Below, one piece after another: positions 26,673 through 34,808 of a stretch of 64,000 bases of DNA. The translations under genes were made by a program, and so were the position numbers. Each line of letters opens with the position of its first letter. The first letter of the stretch is position 1. Location of the stretch: positions 62,001-126,000 of the forward strand of contig NZ_CP010777.1 of the NCBI RefSeq assembly GCF_001078055.1, in the 5' to 3' direction. Source of the DNA: Rufibacter radiotolerans (lineage in GTDB: Bacteria; Bacteroidota; Bacteroidia; Cytophagales; Hymenobacteraceae). The notes beneath the pieces were generated by a model. It searched no databases. It saw only the letters and a list, made by a program, of their open reading frames with translations, and was not told the DNA's origin.

Positions 26673-26674
26673 CT
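26648..26674 (+). other. Left attachment site (attL) in the tRNA-Leu 3' end
   Basis: The 15 bases CCCGCTCCTGGTACT (26660-26674) recur exactly at 37339-37353. The flanking GCGGGTT (26648-26654) also recurs (37327-37333), with four of the five bases between differing. The left copy completes the tRNA. Confidence 0.85.
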
Positions 26675-26687
26675 TATTGAGTAAGAT

Positions 26688-26723
26688 AAAAGCCTGTAAA
26701 TCAAGTATTTACAGGCTTTTTTT
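26688..26723 (+). terminator. Terminator after tRNA-Leu, element side
   Basis: 14-bp perfect arms (26688-26701 and 26707-26720), loop CAAGT, ending in seven Ts (26717-26723). It lies inside the element's left end and would end the tRNA transcript there. Confidence 0.8.
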
Positions 26724-26730
26724 GTGGACT

Positions 26731-26753
26731 GAGTAACAAACTGGTAACAAAAT
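26731..26753 (+). repeat. Left copy of the 23-bp end repeat (probable integrase arm site)
   Basis: GAGTAACAAACTGG followed by TAACAAAAT. The identical 23 bp occur in the same orientation at 37195-37217, inside the right end. Within the unit, AGTAACAAA and GGTAACAAA are themselves two half-repeats. Confidence 0.75.
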
Positions 26754-26840
26754 AGCTTGTAATTACATGGATTTTTGAAATAGAGGATCAAAGTGTTGAG
26801 AATAATAAGAAGTTCTCTATATTCCAGTAATAATCGCTAC

Positions 26841-26870
26841 TTGATAAAGATAAGTTATTGTCTATATTTG
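26841..26870 (+). promoter_or_regulatory. Promoter of the Panacea/membrane-protein operon
   Basis: TTG at 26841-26843, a 19-bp spacer, and TATATTTG at 26863-26870, a full match to TTG-N19-TAnnTTTG. Transcription would start near 26877. This excludes the upstream TTG codon at 26858 as a start. Confidence 0.7.
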
Positions 26871-26959
26871 ATGTAAAAGTCTGTTTGGGGACGAATCCAT
26901 TACCAGTTTTGTCCGAGCAACGTATAGCCAATCAGACTTCTAAGCCTTTGGCTATCGAT

Positions 26960-27571
26960 ATGCAGAATAATCATAATATTGATGTAAAGAAAAGTACTGA
27001 GGGCAAGATTCCAATGGATCAAGACACGGCAACCAAAGTTAAAGCCTTTGAATATTTTACTAATCATCTGGTTGATTGGTATAAGGAGCAAAATCACGAA
27101 CAAGAATTTTCTGATAATGACCTAAGCAAATTAAAGGTCCTCAAAATACATTTCTTTGTATGTGCAAGTAGAGCAAGTGAGAAAGAAGATGGCTTGTTAG
27201 ATGTGTTTGATAATTTTTGGGCAATGCCATATGGGCATGTGGAAAGTGATGTATATACTTGGTTAGATAAGCTTGATTATATAAGAATTGATAATTATAA
27301 ATTAGATATAGTTAAAGAATATTTAGATGATTACTTTTTAGACTTAGATTCTGATATCAAAAAAAGGATTGATGAGTCTTTTGTTGCCGTAAAATCAACA
27401 AATGCGAAATTGGTGAATTATATGGCAGTAGACTTAGTAGAGTTAAGTCATACTTGGTACTCCTGGAAGTCTATGTATAAGCTAGCAAGGTCTTTTAAAA
27501 AGTATAGTATGAAAATTCCAAAAGAAATAATTAAATCTGAAAATAAAATATATAGTTTAAAAGGTGTATAA
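26960..27571 (+). CDS. Panacea (SocA/DUF4065)-like probable antitoxin
   Basis: 203 residues from the ATG at 26960. The frame is open back to a TTG at 26858, but that lies inside the promoter. After a polar N-terminus, the features match the Panacea/SocA fold as I know it: LSKLKVLKIHFF at about 54-65, FWAMPYGHVESDVY at about 86-99 (the place of the family's 'A.kyGPV...vY' motif) and LVELSHTWYSWKSMY at about 161-175 (the place of its 'L..lsH...W' motif). Panacea proteins neutralise many unrelated toxins encoded beside them. The last 8 bp overlap the start of the downstream gene (GTGTATAA), as in toxin-antitoxin pairs. The family call is from motif memory and needs a profile search. Confidence 0.62.
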   Translation: MQNNHNIDVKKSTEGKIPMDQDTATKVKAFEYFTNHLVDWYKEQNHEQEFSDNDLSKLKVLKIHFFVCASRASEKEDGLLDVFDNFWAMPYGHVESDVYTWLDKLDYIRIDNYKLDIVKEYLDDYFLDLDSDIKKRIDESFVAVKSTNAKLVNYMAVDLVELSHTWYSWKSMYKLARSFKKYSMKIPKEIIKSENKIYSLKGV

Positions 27572-29534
27572 GTCATTTGCCTACTTTCAAGAAACTTATT
27601 TAAAGCTAGCCAATCTCGCTAAATTCTATTCTGAAGATGCTATAGATGTATTTCTTCATTTACCTAGTGATGAGAGAGAGGAATTCGCTTCTAACTTTAT
27701 TGTTGAAATAAATAGAGTTGCAGAGTCAATTTACTTATCGCTTAATAGGTCAATTATAAGTGGTGACTATATTTTTATAGAATCCTTAGAGAAGAAATTA
27801 GATCGCATAAAAAGTGATATAAACTCCATAATATCAAATGTGCCAAATGCACCCGGGGCTGGTGGTGAAATTATTAATAAGCTATTTGATGATCTTCAAA
27901 GCTCCTTTAGTATTCCTGTTCTTCATTCAATCGCACAATTTAAATTATTAATAAGCCAAGTCAATTTCAAATTGTCTTCTACTAAGGCTATACATTTATT
28001 TGATATAATAAATGATAAAGATAACAATGGCCTTGTAAATAACCCGCTTGGCACAATGACATCTGATTTGCATCAGGTGTTTTTGTTAAATATACAGCTA
28101 GCTAAGATTGATCACAATATAGCTGTGAGAAAAGACTATTTAGAGCTGTTAATAAATATTCAGAAGCAATTAGAAGGCGCATTGTCAGAAGTGCCTCAGA
28201 CAATTGCACTTTTAATAAATATATTAATTGATAAATGTAACTACCTTTTATATAAAGTTCTTTTCAGGCTAAAGAAGGATAAAAGGGATTTCTTATATAG
28301 GTATGAGTATGAAGATAAAGAGCTTAATATAGAAGAAATAAAAAAAACCATACATTTTTATAGCCCATTTTTAGAGTTTACTGAAAACCATTATAATATT
28401 GGAGATAGATTTGGGCCATTTTATGATAAGATATTTAGCTTCATTAATGAAAAAGTAAGAAAAGGTCAAGATTTGCTAATTGGCGATTATCACACTCTTG
28501 TTAACTATTATAAAGACCAGAATAGGAGTGTTGAGCAGGTTAATAATATTGTTGAGCAATTTGATGAAGTATACAAGGCTAAATCGCCAAGCTTAAAAAC
28601 CCAATTTGATAGGAGGGCCTTCAATACTAGTTATAACTATCTTTTAAATAATAGGATTTCTTTAGCGATTTATAAGAATAAATATTCAGAGGAAGTTGCA
28701 AAGGTTCTTGAGAAACGCCTGGAGTTCGTTTCTATAGTTCAACAAGAAACTCATATTAATAATTACTTCCCCTTTTATAGATTTAGTTTTTTTCTTTTAA
28801 GATCAATCAAAAGCGAATTAGAGCAAGAGCAACCTAATCAACATTTGATTAAGAGGCTTATCAAAAAAGCTGAAGACAACTTAACAAGGGCTTTAGGGAA
28901 TTATGAATGGTGTAAGGAGAGGGACTATTTGCCTTTTCAGCTTCCCAAGAAGGAGTGCACTATATATAATAGAGCAACAATAGATGAAAAACCACTTCCA
29001 GTTTTTTTAGCTTCATCTTTTGTACTTCCTGTTAATTATGATGAGCTAGGAAGAGAATTAAGCCTTATGCAAACTGAACTCCATAAGCTAAAAAGCCAAT
29101 CTGAAATTCAAATAAAGATTGACAGTGAAAAGGCGAAAATTCAGGCTATTAGAAATGAAATCGGACAACATGATAGAAAACAAATAGAAATTTTAAGTAT
29201 TTTTTCAGGTATTGTTCTATTTACAATGGGCAGTATTAAAATATATGAAAATGTTCAAAATTTTAATCAAGCCATACTATTTATGGTTGCTTTTGCATTT
29301 TCATTAGGTTTGTTTGTGATTTGTATTTGGGTAGTAACTAGGTACGGAACAATAAAGCTAACTCCTATGCATTGGGCCATTTTTGGGTCATATATATTAT
29401 TTACGTGCTTGTTGATTTATATAGTTAAGAGGCCAATGGATTACAACTATCCCAGAAAAATGGCCCCTCTTCCTGTAGGTGAGCCAGATTTTAATGTGGA
29501 TAGCTTAAGTAAAACAAAGACATTTATTCGGTAA
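27564..29534 (+). CDS. Large helical protein with C-terminal membrane segments, putative effector
   Basis: 656 residues, not recognised as a named family. It starts with GTG at 27564, overlapping the Panacea-like gene by 8 bp. Residues 1-480 look almost wholly helical and Lys/Glu/Asn-rich. Residues about 500-540 (LSLMQTELHKLKSQSEIQIK and on) are a likely coiled coil. Then come three hydrophobic segments at about 543-561, 570-591 and 604-621, and a 35-residue Pro-rich tail. The layout 'helical sensor, coiled coil, EIGQHDRKQIEILSIFSGIV membrane unit' recalls membrane effectors of bacterial conflict systems that act by disturbing the inner membrane. That role, and toxicity held back by the upstream protein, are inferences. 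Confidence 0.7.
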   Translation: MYKSFAYFQETYLKLANLAKFYSEDAIDVFLHLPSDEREEFASNFIVEINRVAESIYLSLNRSIISGDYIFIESLEKKLDRIKSDINSIISNVPNAPGAGGEIINKLFDDLQSSFSIPVLHSIAQFKLLISQVNFKLSSTKAIHLFDIINDKDNNGLVNNPLGTMTSDLHQVFLLNIQLAKIDHNIAVRKDYLELLINIQKQLEGALSEVPQTIALLINILIDKCNYLLYKVLFRLKKDKRDFLYRYEYEDKELNIEEIKKTIHFYSPFLEFTENHYNIGDRFGPFYDKIFSFINEKVRKGQDLLIGDYHTLVNYYKDQNRSVEQVNNIVEQFDEVYKAKSPSLKTQFDRRAFNTSYNYLLNNRISLAIYKNKYSEEVAKVLEKRLEFVSIVQQETHINNYFPFYRFSFFLLRSIKSELEQEQPNQHLIKRLIKKAEDNLTRALGNYEWCKERDYLPFQLPKKECTIYNRATIDEKPLPVFLASSFVLPVNYDELGRELSLMQTELHKLKSQSEIQIKIDSEKAKIQAIRNEIGQHDRKQIEILSIFSGIVLFTMGSIKIYENVQNFNQAILFMVAFAFSLGLFVICIWVVTRYGTIKLTPMHWAIFGSYILFTCLLIYIVKRPMDYNYPRKMAPLPVGEPDFNVDSLSKTKTFIR

Positions 29535-29630
29535 GAGAATTAAGATTGCTTTAGTTCGCTAAGTTAATTTGGCAAAACTTAGCCTAAGTATGTGAAAGGT
29601 TGGTTATGATTAGTTGTAACTTATATAATT

Positions 29631-30101
29631 TTATCTAGGTAATTTTTTGGTGTATTTTTCTTCTCTAAAGTACGGGCCAAATCCTCCTAAACTAAATTCA
29701 TACTTTATAACAAATTGATTGTTTGCCAAAGTAAAGTAAGTCGTTATTATTCTTTCTCCCATTGGAAGTAGAAAGACGTACTGTTGTTCATCTATTTTTT
29801 TTATTGTGCTGTACAAGGTTTGCAGTATAGACTTGCTCTCATCTATCTCTTGCATAATAAAAAAGCCTGGCTTCTGATCATTTTTTGAAATTACTATTCG
29901 GGTATTTGATACACTATTAGCTTCACCTGTTGTAGTCCCAGTATTAAAATAAATACCTTCAATAGGGTCAAAGGTTCTTTTGGATGCAAATAATTCTTTT
30001 GCTTCCTCTTCAAGTAATAGTTGTGCAGGTGACACGAATGGCGCAAACAATAACAGTAGGCATAAACAAATTTTCTTGATAAGAACTCCAGGTGCTTTCA
30101 T
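29631..30101 (-). CDS. Small secreted protein, paralogue 1
   Basis: 156 residues with a signal peptide (LIKKICLCLLLLFAPFVSPAQ). The mature part is beta-rich: FDPIEGIYFNTG, TRIVISKNDQKPGFFIMQEI, KKIDEQQYVFLLP, FTLANNQFVIKYEF. It is clearly homologous over its whole length to the protein at 31395-31865, with matched segments SLDPIEGVY, YVISRNAQEPGFFHMQLID and KKIDEQLYVYLI. Both are 156 residues long. The fold could be lipocalin-like, but I do not recognise a family. It lies on the strand opposite to the HNH gene between the two copies. Confidence 0.75.
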   Translation of the reverse strand: MKAPGVLIKKICLCLLLLFAPFVSPAQLLLEEEAKELFASKRTFDPIEGIYFNTGTTTGEANSVSNTRIVISKNDQKPGFFIMQEIDESKSILQTLYSTIKKIDEQQYVFLLPMGERIITTYFTLANNQFVIKYEFSLGGFGPYFREEKYTKKLPR

Positions 30102-30386
30102 GTGTCAAATTATAATTTTTGTAAAATAGACTAAGTATCTTGGTAACAGACCACTAGAAAGTGTTGACATCAAAAGTGAAAATAAGCCTAATGAATGGGC
30201 TTAGTGCTTTTATGTATTATGGTCTAAGTATGCCTTTTTACCTTTCTAAAAGTTTTTAATGATATATTCTTTCTTTATTAAAAGCAAATTTTCATATCCT
30301 TTCTGGCTTTGTCAAATCTGTTCAAAGTCAATTATAGCTGGGTTCTGTTTTGAAATCATTTAGTAAAAGACTAGCAAGATTTCCAT

Positions 30387-31190
30387 ATGTATACTATTAT
30401 AACTGAAAATGATGTTTCTGAGTGGGATGATAGAACAGGTACTCTTTATCACTTTCCAAATAGGTATCTTAAGTTCTTACAGCCTGAAACATCTATAATC
30501 TATTATAAAGGAAAGCTTAAGAACAAAGATTATAGAAACAAGAGACTGACTGATAGCCCCCATTACTTTGCGGTGGCAAAAGTTGAGGAAGTTTTCCCTG
30601 ATCCTGCAAACAGCAGAAATCACTTTTGCACTATCAAAGATTTCACTCCTTTTGGTGTGCCAATTTTAGCAAAAGTAGATGATGAATTCTTAGAATCTAT
30701 ACCTTCTAGTAGAGAATCAAACTATTGGCGCGATGGGGTAAGACCTATAACAGAGGAGGTTTACCAGAAAGTCCTATCTAATACAATTGTCGTTGAAGTT
30801 GATTCTCCAGGCTTTGATAGTGAAGTATCACCAGAGGGAGAGCTAGAATCCTATCAGGAGGGAGACCCAAAAAAGAGGTACACAACAATTTATGAAAGGA
30901 ATTCTGCTTTGCGTCAAAAGGCCATAGAAGTACATGGCACAACGTGCCAGGCCTGCCATTTTAATTTTAAGGAGTTCTATGGAGAGATAGGTGAAGGGTA
31001 TATCCATGTTCACCATCTGAGGCCTATATCAGATGCTAAGGAAAGGATTTTTGTTAACCCTAAGACAGATCTTTGCGTGCTTTGCCCAAATTGCCATGCC
31101 ATTGTGCATAGAACAAAGCATTATACTCTTTCATTAGAACAGGTGAAAGCCCTAATAAGTAGTGCTAAACTCTGCCAAAAGGTAGTTTGA
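30387..31190 (+). CDS. HNH endonuclease with an N-terminal EVE/PUA-like domain
   Basis: 267 residues. The C-terminal HNH nuclease spans about 170-245: CQACHF, HVHHLRPIS and CVLCPNCHAIVH give the zinc-binding cysteines and the catalytic HH. Residues about 15-120 form a separate beta-rich domain with YHFPNRYLKFLQPETSIIYY and HYFAVAKVEEVFPD. By eye this resembles the domains (EVE/PUA/SRA class) that recognise modified bases in type IV restriction enzymes. No methyltransferase lies nearby, which fits a modification-dependent nuclease better than a normal restriction enzyme. The HNH call is firm; the N-terminal domain call is tentative. Confidence 0.8.
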   Translation: MYTIITENDVSEWDDRTGTLYHFPNRYLKFLQPETSIIYYKGKLKNKDYRNKRLTDSPHYFAVAKVEEVFPDPANSRNHFCTIKDFTPFGVPILAKVDDEFLESIPSSRESNYWRDGVRPITEEVYQKVLSNTIVVEVDSPGFDSEVSPEGELESYQEGDPKKRYTTIYERNSALRQKAIEVHGTTCQACHFNFKEFYGEIGEGYIHVHHLRPISDAKERIFVNPKTDLCVLCPNCHAIVHRTKHYTLSLEQVKALISSAKLCQKVV

Positions 31191-31394
31191 TCTTAGTCTA
31201 ACATCAGATGAATTCTTGTGCTTTGGCTTCAATCTAATGAAATATTGCCCGGAAGGGCTAACATCCTAAGTAATGAATTTAGCCTTTCCTCTTCTTGCTT
31301 TGTTAGGTCCTTATTCTTAGCACAATGGTAGAAACAAGACGTTCACTATTTCTTCTCTCTCTGCCCTTATTGCTTATGATAAGAGGTGTCAATC

Positions 31395-31865
31395 TTATTT
31401 GGGCAGGATCTTTGTGTATTTATATTCATAGAATATAGGACCTAGTCCTTCAATTTTACTATCATATTTGATTGTAAACTGTTTATCTGTAATAGTATAA
31501 TAAACCGTTTTCAGACCTCCATCCATTTTAATTAGATAAACATAAAGTTGCTCATCTATTTTTTTCATATTGGCATACAAAATCCTAAGGCTGTTATTTG
31601 CTTCATCAATTAATTGCATGTGGAAGAACCCTGGCTCCTGTGCATTTCTTGAAATAACGTATCTACTACTTCTTACACTGTTTGAAGCTCCTGAGTTTGT
31701 TTGAGTAACTAAATAAACTCCTTCAATAGGGTCTAATGATTTGGACTTTGTAAAATAATCTTTTGCTTCTGATTCAGAGGAGAACTGAGCGAATGAAATT
31801 AAAGGAGTAAATAAAAGCAGGGTAAAAAAGGTGACAGTCCTGAAAGCAGCAGTACAAAAAATCAT
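31395..31865 (-). CDS. Small secreted protein, paralogue 2
   Basis: 156 residues with a signal peptide (AFRTVTFFTLLLFTPLISFAQ region). It is homologous to the protein at 29631-30101 in order, length and key blocks: DPIEGVY, VISRNAQEPGFFHMQLID, KKIDEQLYVYLI, TDKQFTIKYDS, YTKILPK. The two genes have the same strand and face away from the HNH gene that separates them. The function is not recognised. Confidence 0.75.
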   Translation of the reverse strand: MIFCTAAFRTVTFFTLLLFTPLISFAQFSSESEAKDYFTKSKSLDPIEGVYLVTQTNSGASNSVRSSRYVISRNAQEPGFFHMQLIDEANNSLRILYANMKKIDEQLYVYLIKMDGGLKTVYYTITDKQFTIKYDSKIEGLGPIFYEYKYTKILPK

Positions 31866-31980
31866 ATAATGGTTATTTTTGGTTTAAATTAAACTATAGA
31901 AAATAAATTGCAAAATTGAATTGTTGTCATTTACCAAACTTCAAGCAAGGATTTGCATCTTACCCTGGGCGTTCTTTATT

Positions 31981-32562
31981 CTAAAGTAACCTTTCTACCT
32001 CATCATAGTTTATGCTCTGTGCCTGCCTTAGCTTCTTCTGAATAGCCAAGTAACGCTTTGTAGGCTTGCCTGCATATGAGCTTTTAAAGTGTTTGCTGAA
32101 TAGCTGCTCATAAAGTTCATCTTCCCCAAAGACCTTATCTAAGAGCCGGTGCAGTGTTCTGTTCTTATGGCTCTTGGTCTGTGATTCATACATACAGCCT
32201 GTATAGGCTGACCGGTGCAGGAACCTGTCACCAATCATATACAGAGTTCTGCAACGCTTTTGAGTATGGGGGCACACAAAGTACCATACCTGCCCCTTGC
32301 CTATGTTGGCAGGTAAGAAGGTAAGAGGCACCTTGTAGCTTATAGTTGTTCCATTGTAGGTATAACTTATTTGTAAGTAAGGACTAAAGCCATAGGTATC
32401 CACTAGAATATTGATACTAGACGTTCTCTGGCCATGTCTGCCCCAATGTATAATCCCGCTTTTGTAGCTGTTTGGGATTAGGTAACCCCACTTTTTAAGA
32501 TTGGTAATGGTTAATGTTTTCACCTCATCATAGAGAGTTGGGAGCGTGGGATGTTTAGCCAT
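31981..32562 (-). CDS. Conserved-looking protein of unknown function
   Basis: 193 residues, not recognised. The N-terminal half is beta-rich (GIIHWGRHGQRTSSINILVDT, in part) and is followed by VWYFVCPHTQKRCRTLYMIG, a short Cys/His arrangement that could bind zinc. The C-terminal ~70 residues are basic helices (HKNRTLHRLLDKVFG, KRYLAIQKKLRQAQS). The basic character suggests nucleic-acid binding. It is the last gene of the minus-strand run that starts at the integrase. Confidence 0.65.
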   Translation of the reverse strand: MAKHPTLPTLYDEVKTLTITNLKKWGYLIPNSYKSGIIHWGRHGQRTSSINILVDTYGFSPYLQISYTYNGTTISYKVPLTFLPANIGKGQVWYFVCPHTQKRCRTLYMIGDRFLHRSAYTGCMYESQTKSHKNRTLHRLLDKVFGEDELYEQLFSKHFKSSYAGKPTKRYLAIQKKLRQAQSINYDEVERLL

Positions 32563-32629
32563 TTTTAGGTGTGATGAGGCTTATGTAACCTAAATGTTTA
32601 GGGAATGTCAATAAATTGGGTTGATAACC

Positions 32630-33211
32630 TTACCTCCATTCTTTAAACCGGGCACCGTTACATTGAAAGCAGATACCATTTTTATAGTAATCATATTCAT
32701 ATAGATAACCCGTGCCTTGGCACCTAGAACAGGGGGTTAACACTTTACCCCTATTCATATTTTCATCTTCATAGATCTTTATAACATCTTTATTATGTAT
32801 TTCTTGGTGACATTTATGACAAACAACCATTAAGCTCTCATTAGGGTATTCCCATGGGAACTTATCTAAAATATAATAGGTATGGTGAACTTCAGGAAAA
32901 TGAGGATCGGCTTGTATAGTAAGCACAGGAACATGTTTGTCAAAGCTATCTATAATTTCACCTGTAATGTGACTTCTGATTGGTACTTCCTTTATAACTT
33001 CATCCCAAACAGCAGGTAAAAACTTTATATTTGAGCCAATTTTTTTAGGAACATAATCTTGAATACAGACTACTTTGCATCTTTCACAAGCATATCCGGT
33101 TCTATTAAGGATCTGTTGTCGTTTGGATTTCCACTCTTCTAAGCTCAACAAAACGGAATAAGGAATCCTTCTTCCATTAAATTCCTGAATGATATCTGTA
33201 AGCTTTGCCAT
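32630..33211 (-). CDS. HNH-type nuclease with a C-terminal DnaJ-like zinc finger
   Basis: 193 residues. The HNH part has YACERCKVVC near residue 37, the HH pair in PEVHHTYYILDKFPWEYPNE and CHKCHQEIHNKD near 137. The C-terminus adds CSRCQGTGYLYEY and CFQCNGARF, a CxxCxGxG pair as in DnaJ zinc fingers, making an unusual fusion. It starts MAKLTDIIQEF. It lies 104 bp downstream of the Rep gene and may serve the element's mobility, or act as a nuclease against other DNA. Confidence 0.75.
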   Translation of the reverse strand: MAKLTDIIQEFNGRRIPYSVLLSLEEWKSKRQQILNRTGYACERCKVVCIQDYVPKKIGSNIKFLPAVWDEVIKEVPIRSHITGEIIDSFDKHVPVLTIQADPHFPEVHHTYYILDKFPWEYPNESLMVVCHKCHQEIHNKDVIKIYEDENMNRGKVLTPCSRCQGTGYLYEYDYYKNGICFQCNGARFKEWR

Positions 33212-33315
33212 ATATATTTAAGGTTTAATTAATAACTCATTAATTCGTTAATTGAATCTAAAATATAGGGTTTGCATTTCAAGCAGTAGTAAATTACTGT
33301 ATTTCTTTGAATGAC

Positions 33316-34239
33316 TTACCTATAATTCTGCTTTATCCTAGCTACTTTCCTGTCCAATTCCTTAATCAGGTCTGGGGTGTCAGGCGCCAGGGCTTTGGAA
33401 TATTCTCTTACATCCTTTCTTGCCCTAGAGTAGTACTCTGGCTTATCAAAGCTCCTAAGCTCTTTGAGTTGATCTATCAAGTGCAGAAAAGCATCTGGGC
33501 CCTTTTCCTTTATACATAGGGCTATAACCTGATTCCATAAGTCCTTTGGGTATTTGATTTTAGTTAAGTCCATATTTATAAGTCCTATTTTTTGGATTGC
33601 CTCATACTCCTGCACAACTTTATCTATCAAACCCATATAGAAACCTTCTTCCGTCAAAGTGGCAGGGGTGATGTGGGTTTGTTTGAACTGCTTTGCCAGG
33701 CGTTGCATATAACTTACCTCATACCTCAGCAGGTTCTTTCCATGGTAGATAGCAGGTATAGCTACTCCTTTGCTCTTGCTCTCTGCTATCTTGTTATAGA
33801 ACTGCTTCAGCCTTAGCCCGTTTTTGTAACTTATGCTTTTGGGCTGGGTAAGGCGTTGGTAGTGGTTGCTTTGGCCCAGGTACGGGTAGTAAAGCTCTGG
33901 CTTAAAATCGGTAACTATGTTTAGCCCTGCATCTATCCTGGTTAAGGTAGCTTTTTGGATAGGCAGGTGTAGGATGTCTGCCATCATTTCAAAGGCCCTC
34001 CTGGCATCGCTTCTGTTCAGGGTATGCAAGTTGTCGCCTAGGTAGAACTTAGTTAAGCTGCCCTTGATAAAGAGCCCGCTGTCTGACAGGTAGGCTTTGC
34101 AGTTGTTTAGGTGGCCGGTGTAGTAAACCTGCCCATCTGCTTTGCAGGTTTCTGATAGGTCGGTAAGGTAGGGCAGGCAGTCTATTAGGTTACTGCCTGC
34201 CTGTTCCTGGCTAATCCTTAGCCCTACTGAATCATACAT
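33316..34239 (-). CDS. Replication initiator, Phage_X/gene II-like
   Basis: 307 residues from the ATG at 34239; a TTG 12 bp upstream would add four residues. It begins MYDSVGLRI and has TLTRIDAGLNIVTDFKPELY at about 125-145. The pattern 'xxRiDxxxni' with an early 'DxvxLri' strand is that of the phage/plasmid replication proteins of the gene II/X type, which nick DNA for rolling-circle replication. Further on, LRYEVSYMQRLAKQF agrees with that family. The catalytic Tyr cannot be chosen by eye. It lies 36 bp after the 34275-34808 gene. It suggests that the element has a replicating, perhaps single-stranded, stage. Confidence 0.68.
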   Translation of the reverse strand: MYDSVGLRISQEQAGSNLIDCLPYLTDLSETCKADGQVYYTGHLNNCKAYLSDSGLFIKGSLTKFYLGDNLHTLNRSDARRAFEMMADILHLPIQKATLTRIDAGLNIVTDFKPELYYPYLGQSNHYQRLTQPKSISYKNGLRLKQFYNKIAESKSKGVAIPAIYHGKNLLRYEVSYMQRLAKQFKQTHITPATLTEEGFYMGLIDKVVQEYEAIQKIGLINMDLTKIKYPKDLWNQVIALCIKEKGPDAFLHLIDQLKELRSFDKPEYYSRARKDVREYSKALAPDTPDLIKELDRKVARIKQNYR

Positions 34240-34274
34240 CTTAATTGACAAAAAATGTAGCAGTGTACCACTTG

Positions 34275-34808
34275 CTATATAGCACTTCCATAGTCAAACA
34301 AAGGCTGGGCCTGTTGCCTCAAGGTTTGCACCTCTTGATCCAGCTCCCCATCTATCAGGCGTTGGTAGTAGGCGTTGACCAGGTTCCTGCCCTCAGCAAT
34401 TACAAGTACTTCTACCTGGCTTAGGTCAGCATTGGTAATGAACAGGTAGGCATCGTTCCTGAAAGGGAATAGGGGGTTTGGCTCCCTGTTTGATTTTAGC
34501 CGGTTGGCATTGGGGTAGCCATACCCAAATTGGGGAAAGTCTATATCTTCAAAGTAGATACTAGAAAGGTTCAGTTTACCGTTAGATAGGGCCCATTCTG
34601 CCAACCGCTTGCAGTTGGCTTTTACAAACTCCCTGGCAGGTGTCTTATAGAAATACATCTGCCCTTTGGCATTGACAAAATCTGTCAAGCCTGTATAGTT
34701 TTTGGGGTTGGTTTGCAGGGTGCAATCCAGCCTAGTCTTTGAATTGATCTTGTTTGCCTGCCTTAGGTAGTCTTGCAGGATCTCAAGCTTATAGTAGGCC
34801 GTTAGCAT
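34275..34808 (-). CDS. Protein of unknown function, Rep-associated
   Basis: 177 residues with no membrane or signal sequence, not recognised. Notable features are FYKTPAREFVKANCKRLAEW and FPFRNDAYLFITNADLSQVEV (in part). It overlaps the end of the HTH gene by 7 bp and leads into the Rep gene, so the three are one transcript. The position suggests a role in replication or regulation of the element. Confidence 0.65.
   Translation of the reverse strand: MLTAYYKLEILQDYLRQANKINSKTRLDCTLQTNPKNYTGLTDFVNAKGQMYFYKTPAREFVKANCKRLAEWALSNGKLNLSSIYFEDIDFPQFGYGYPNANRLKSNREPNPLFPFRNDAYLFITNADLSQVEVLVIAEGRNLVNAYYQRLIDGELDQEVQTLRQQAQPLFDYGSAI

Noticed and set aside
26858..26959. N-terminal extension of the Panacea-like protein from a TTG codon at 26858
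   Set aside because: The codon overlaps a full-match promoter (26841-26870), so it would not be in the transcript; the ATG at 26960 is used.
30387..33211. Classical restriction-modification system
   Set aside because: Two HNH proteins but no methyltransferase motif in any frame of the element.
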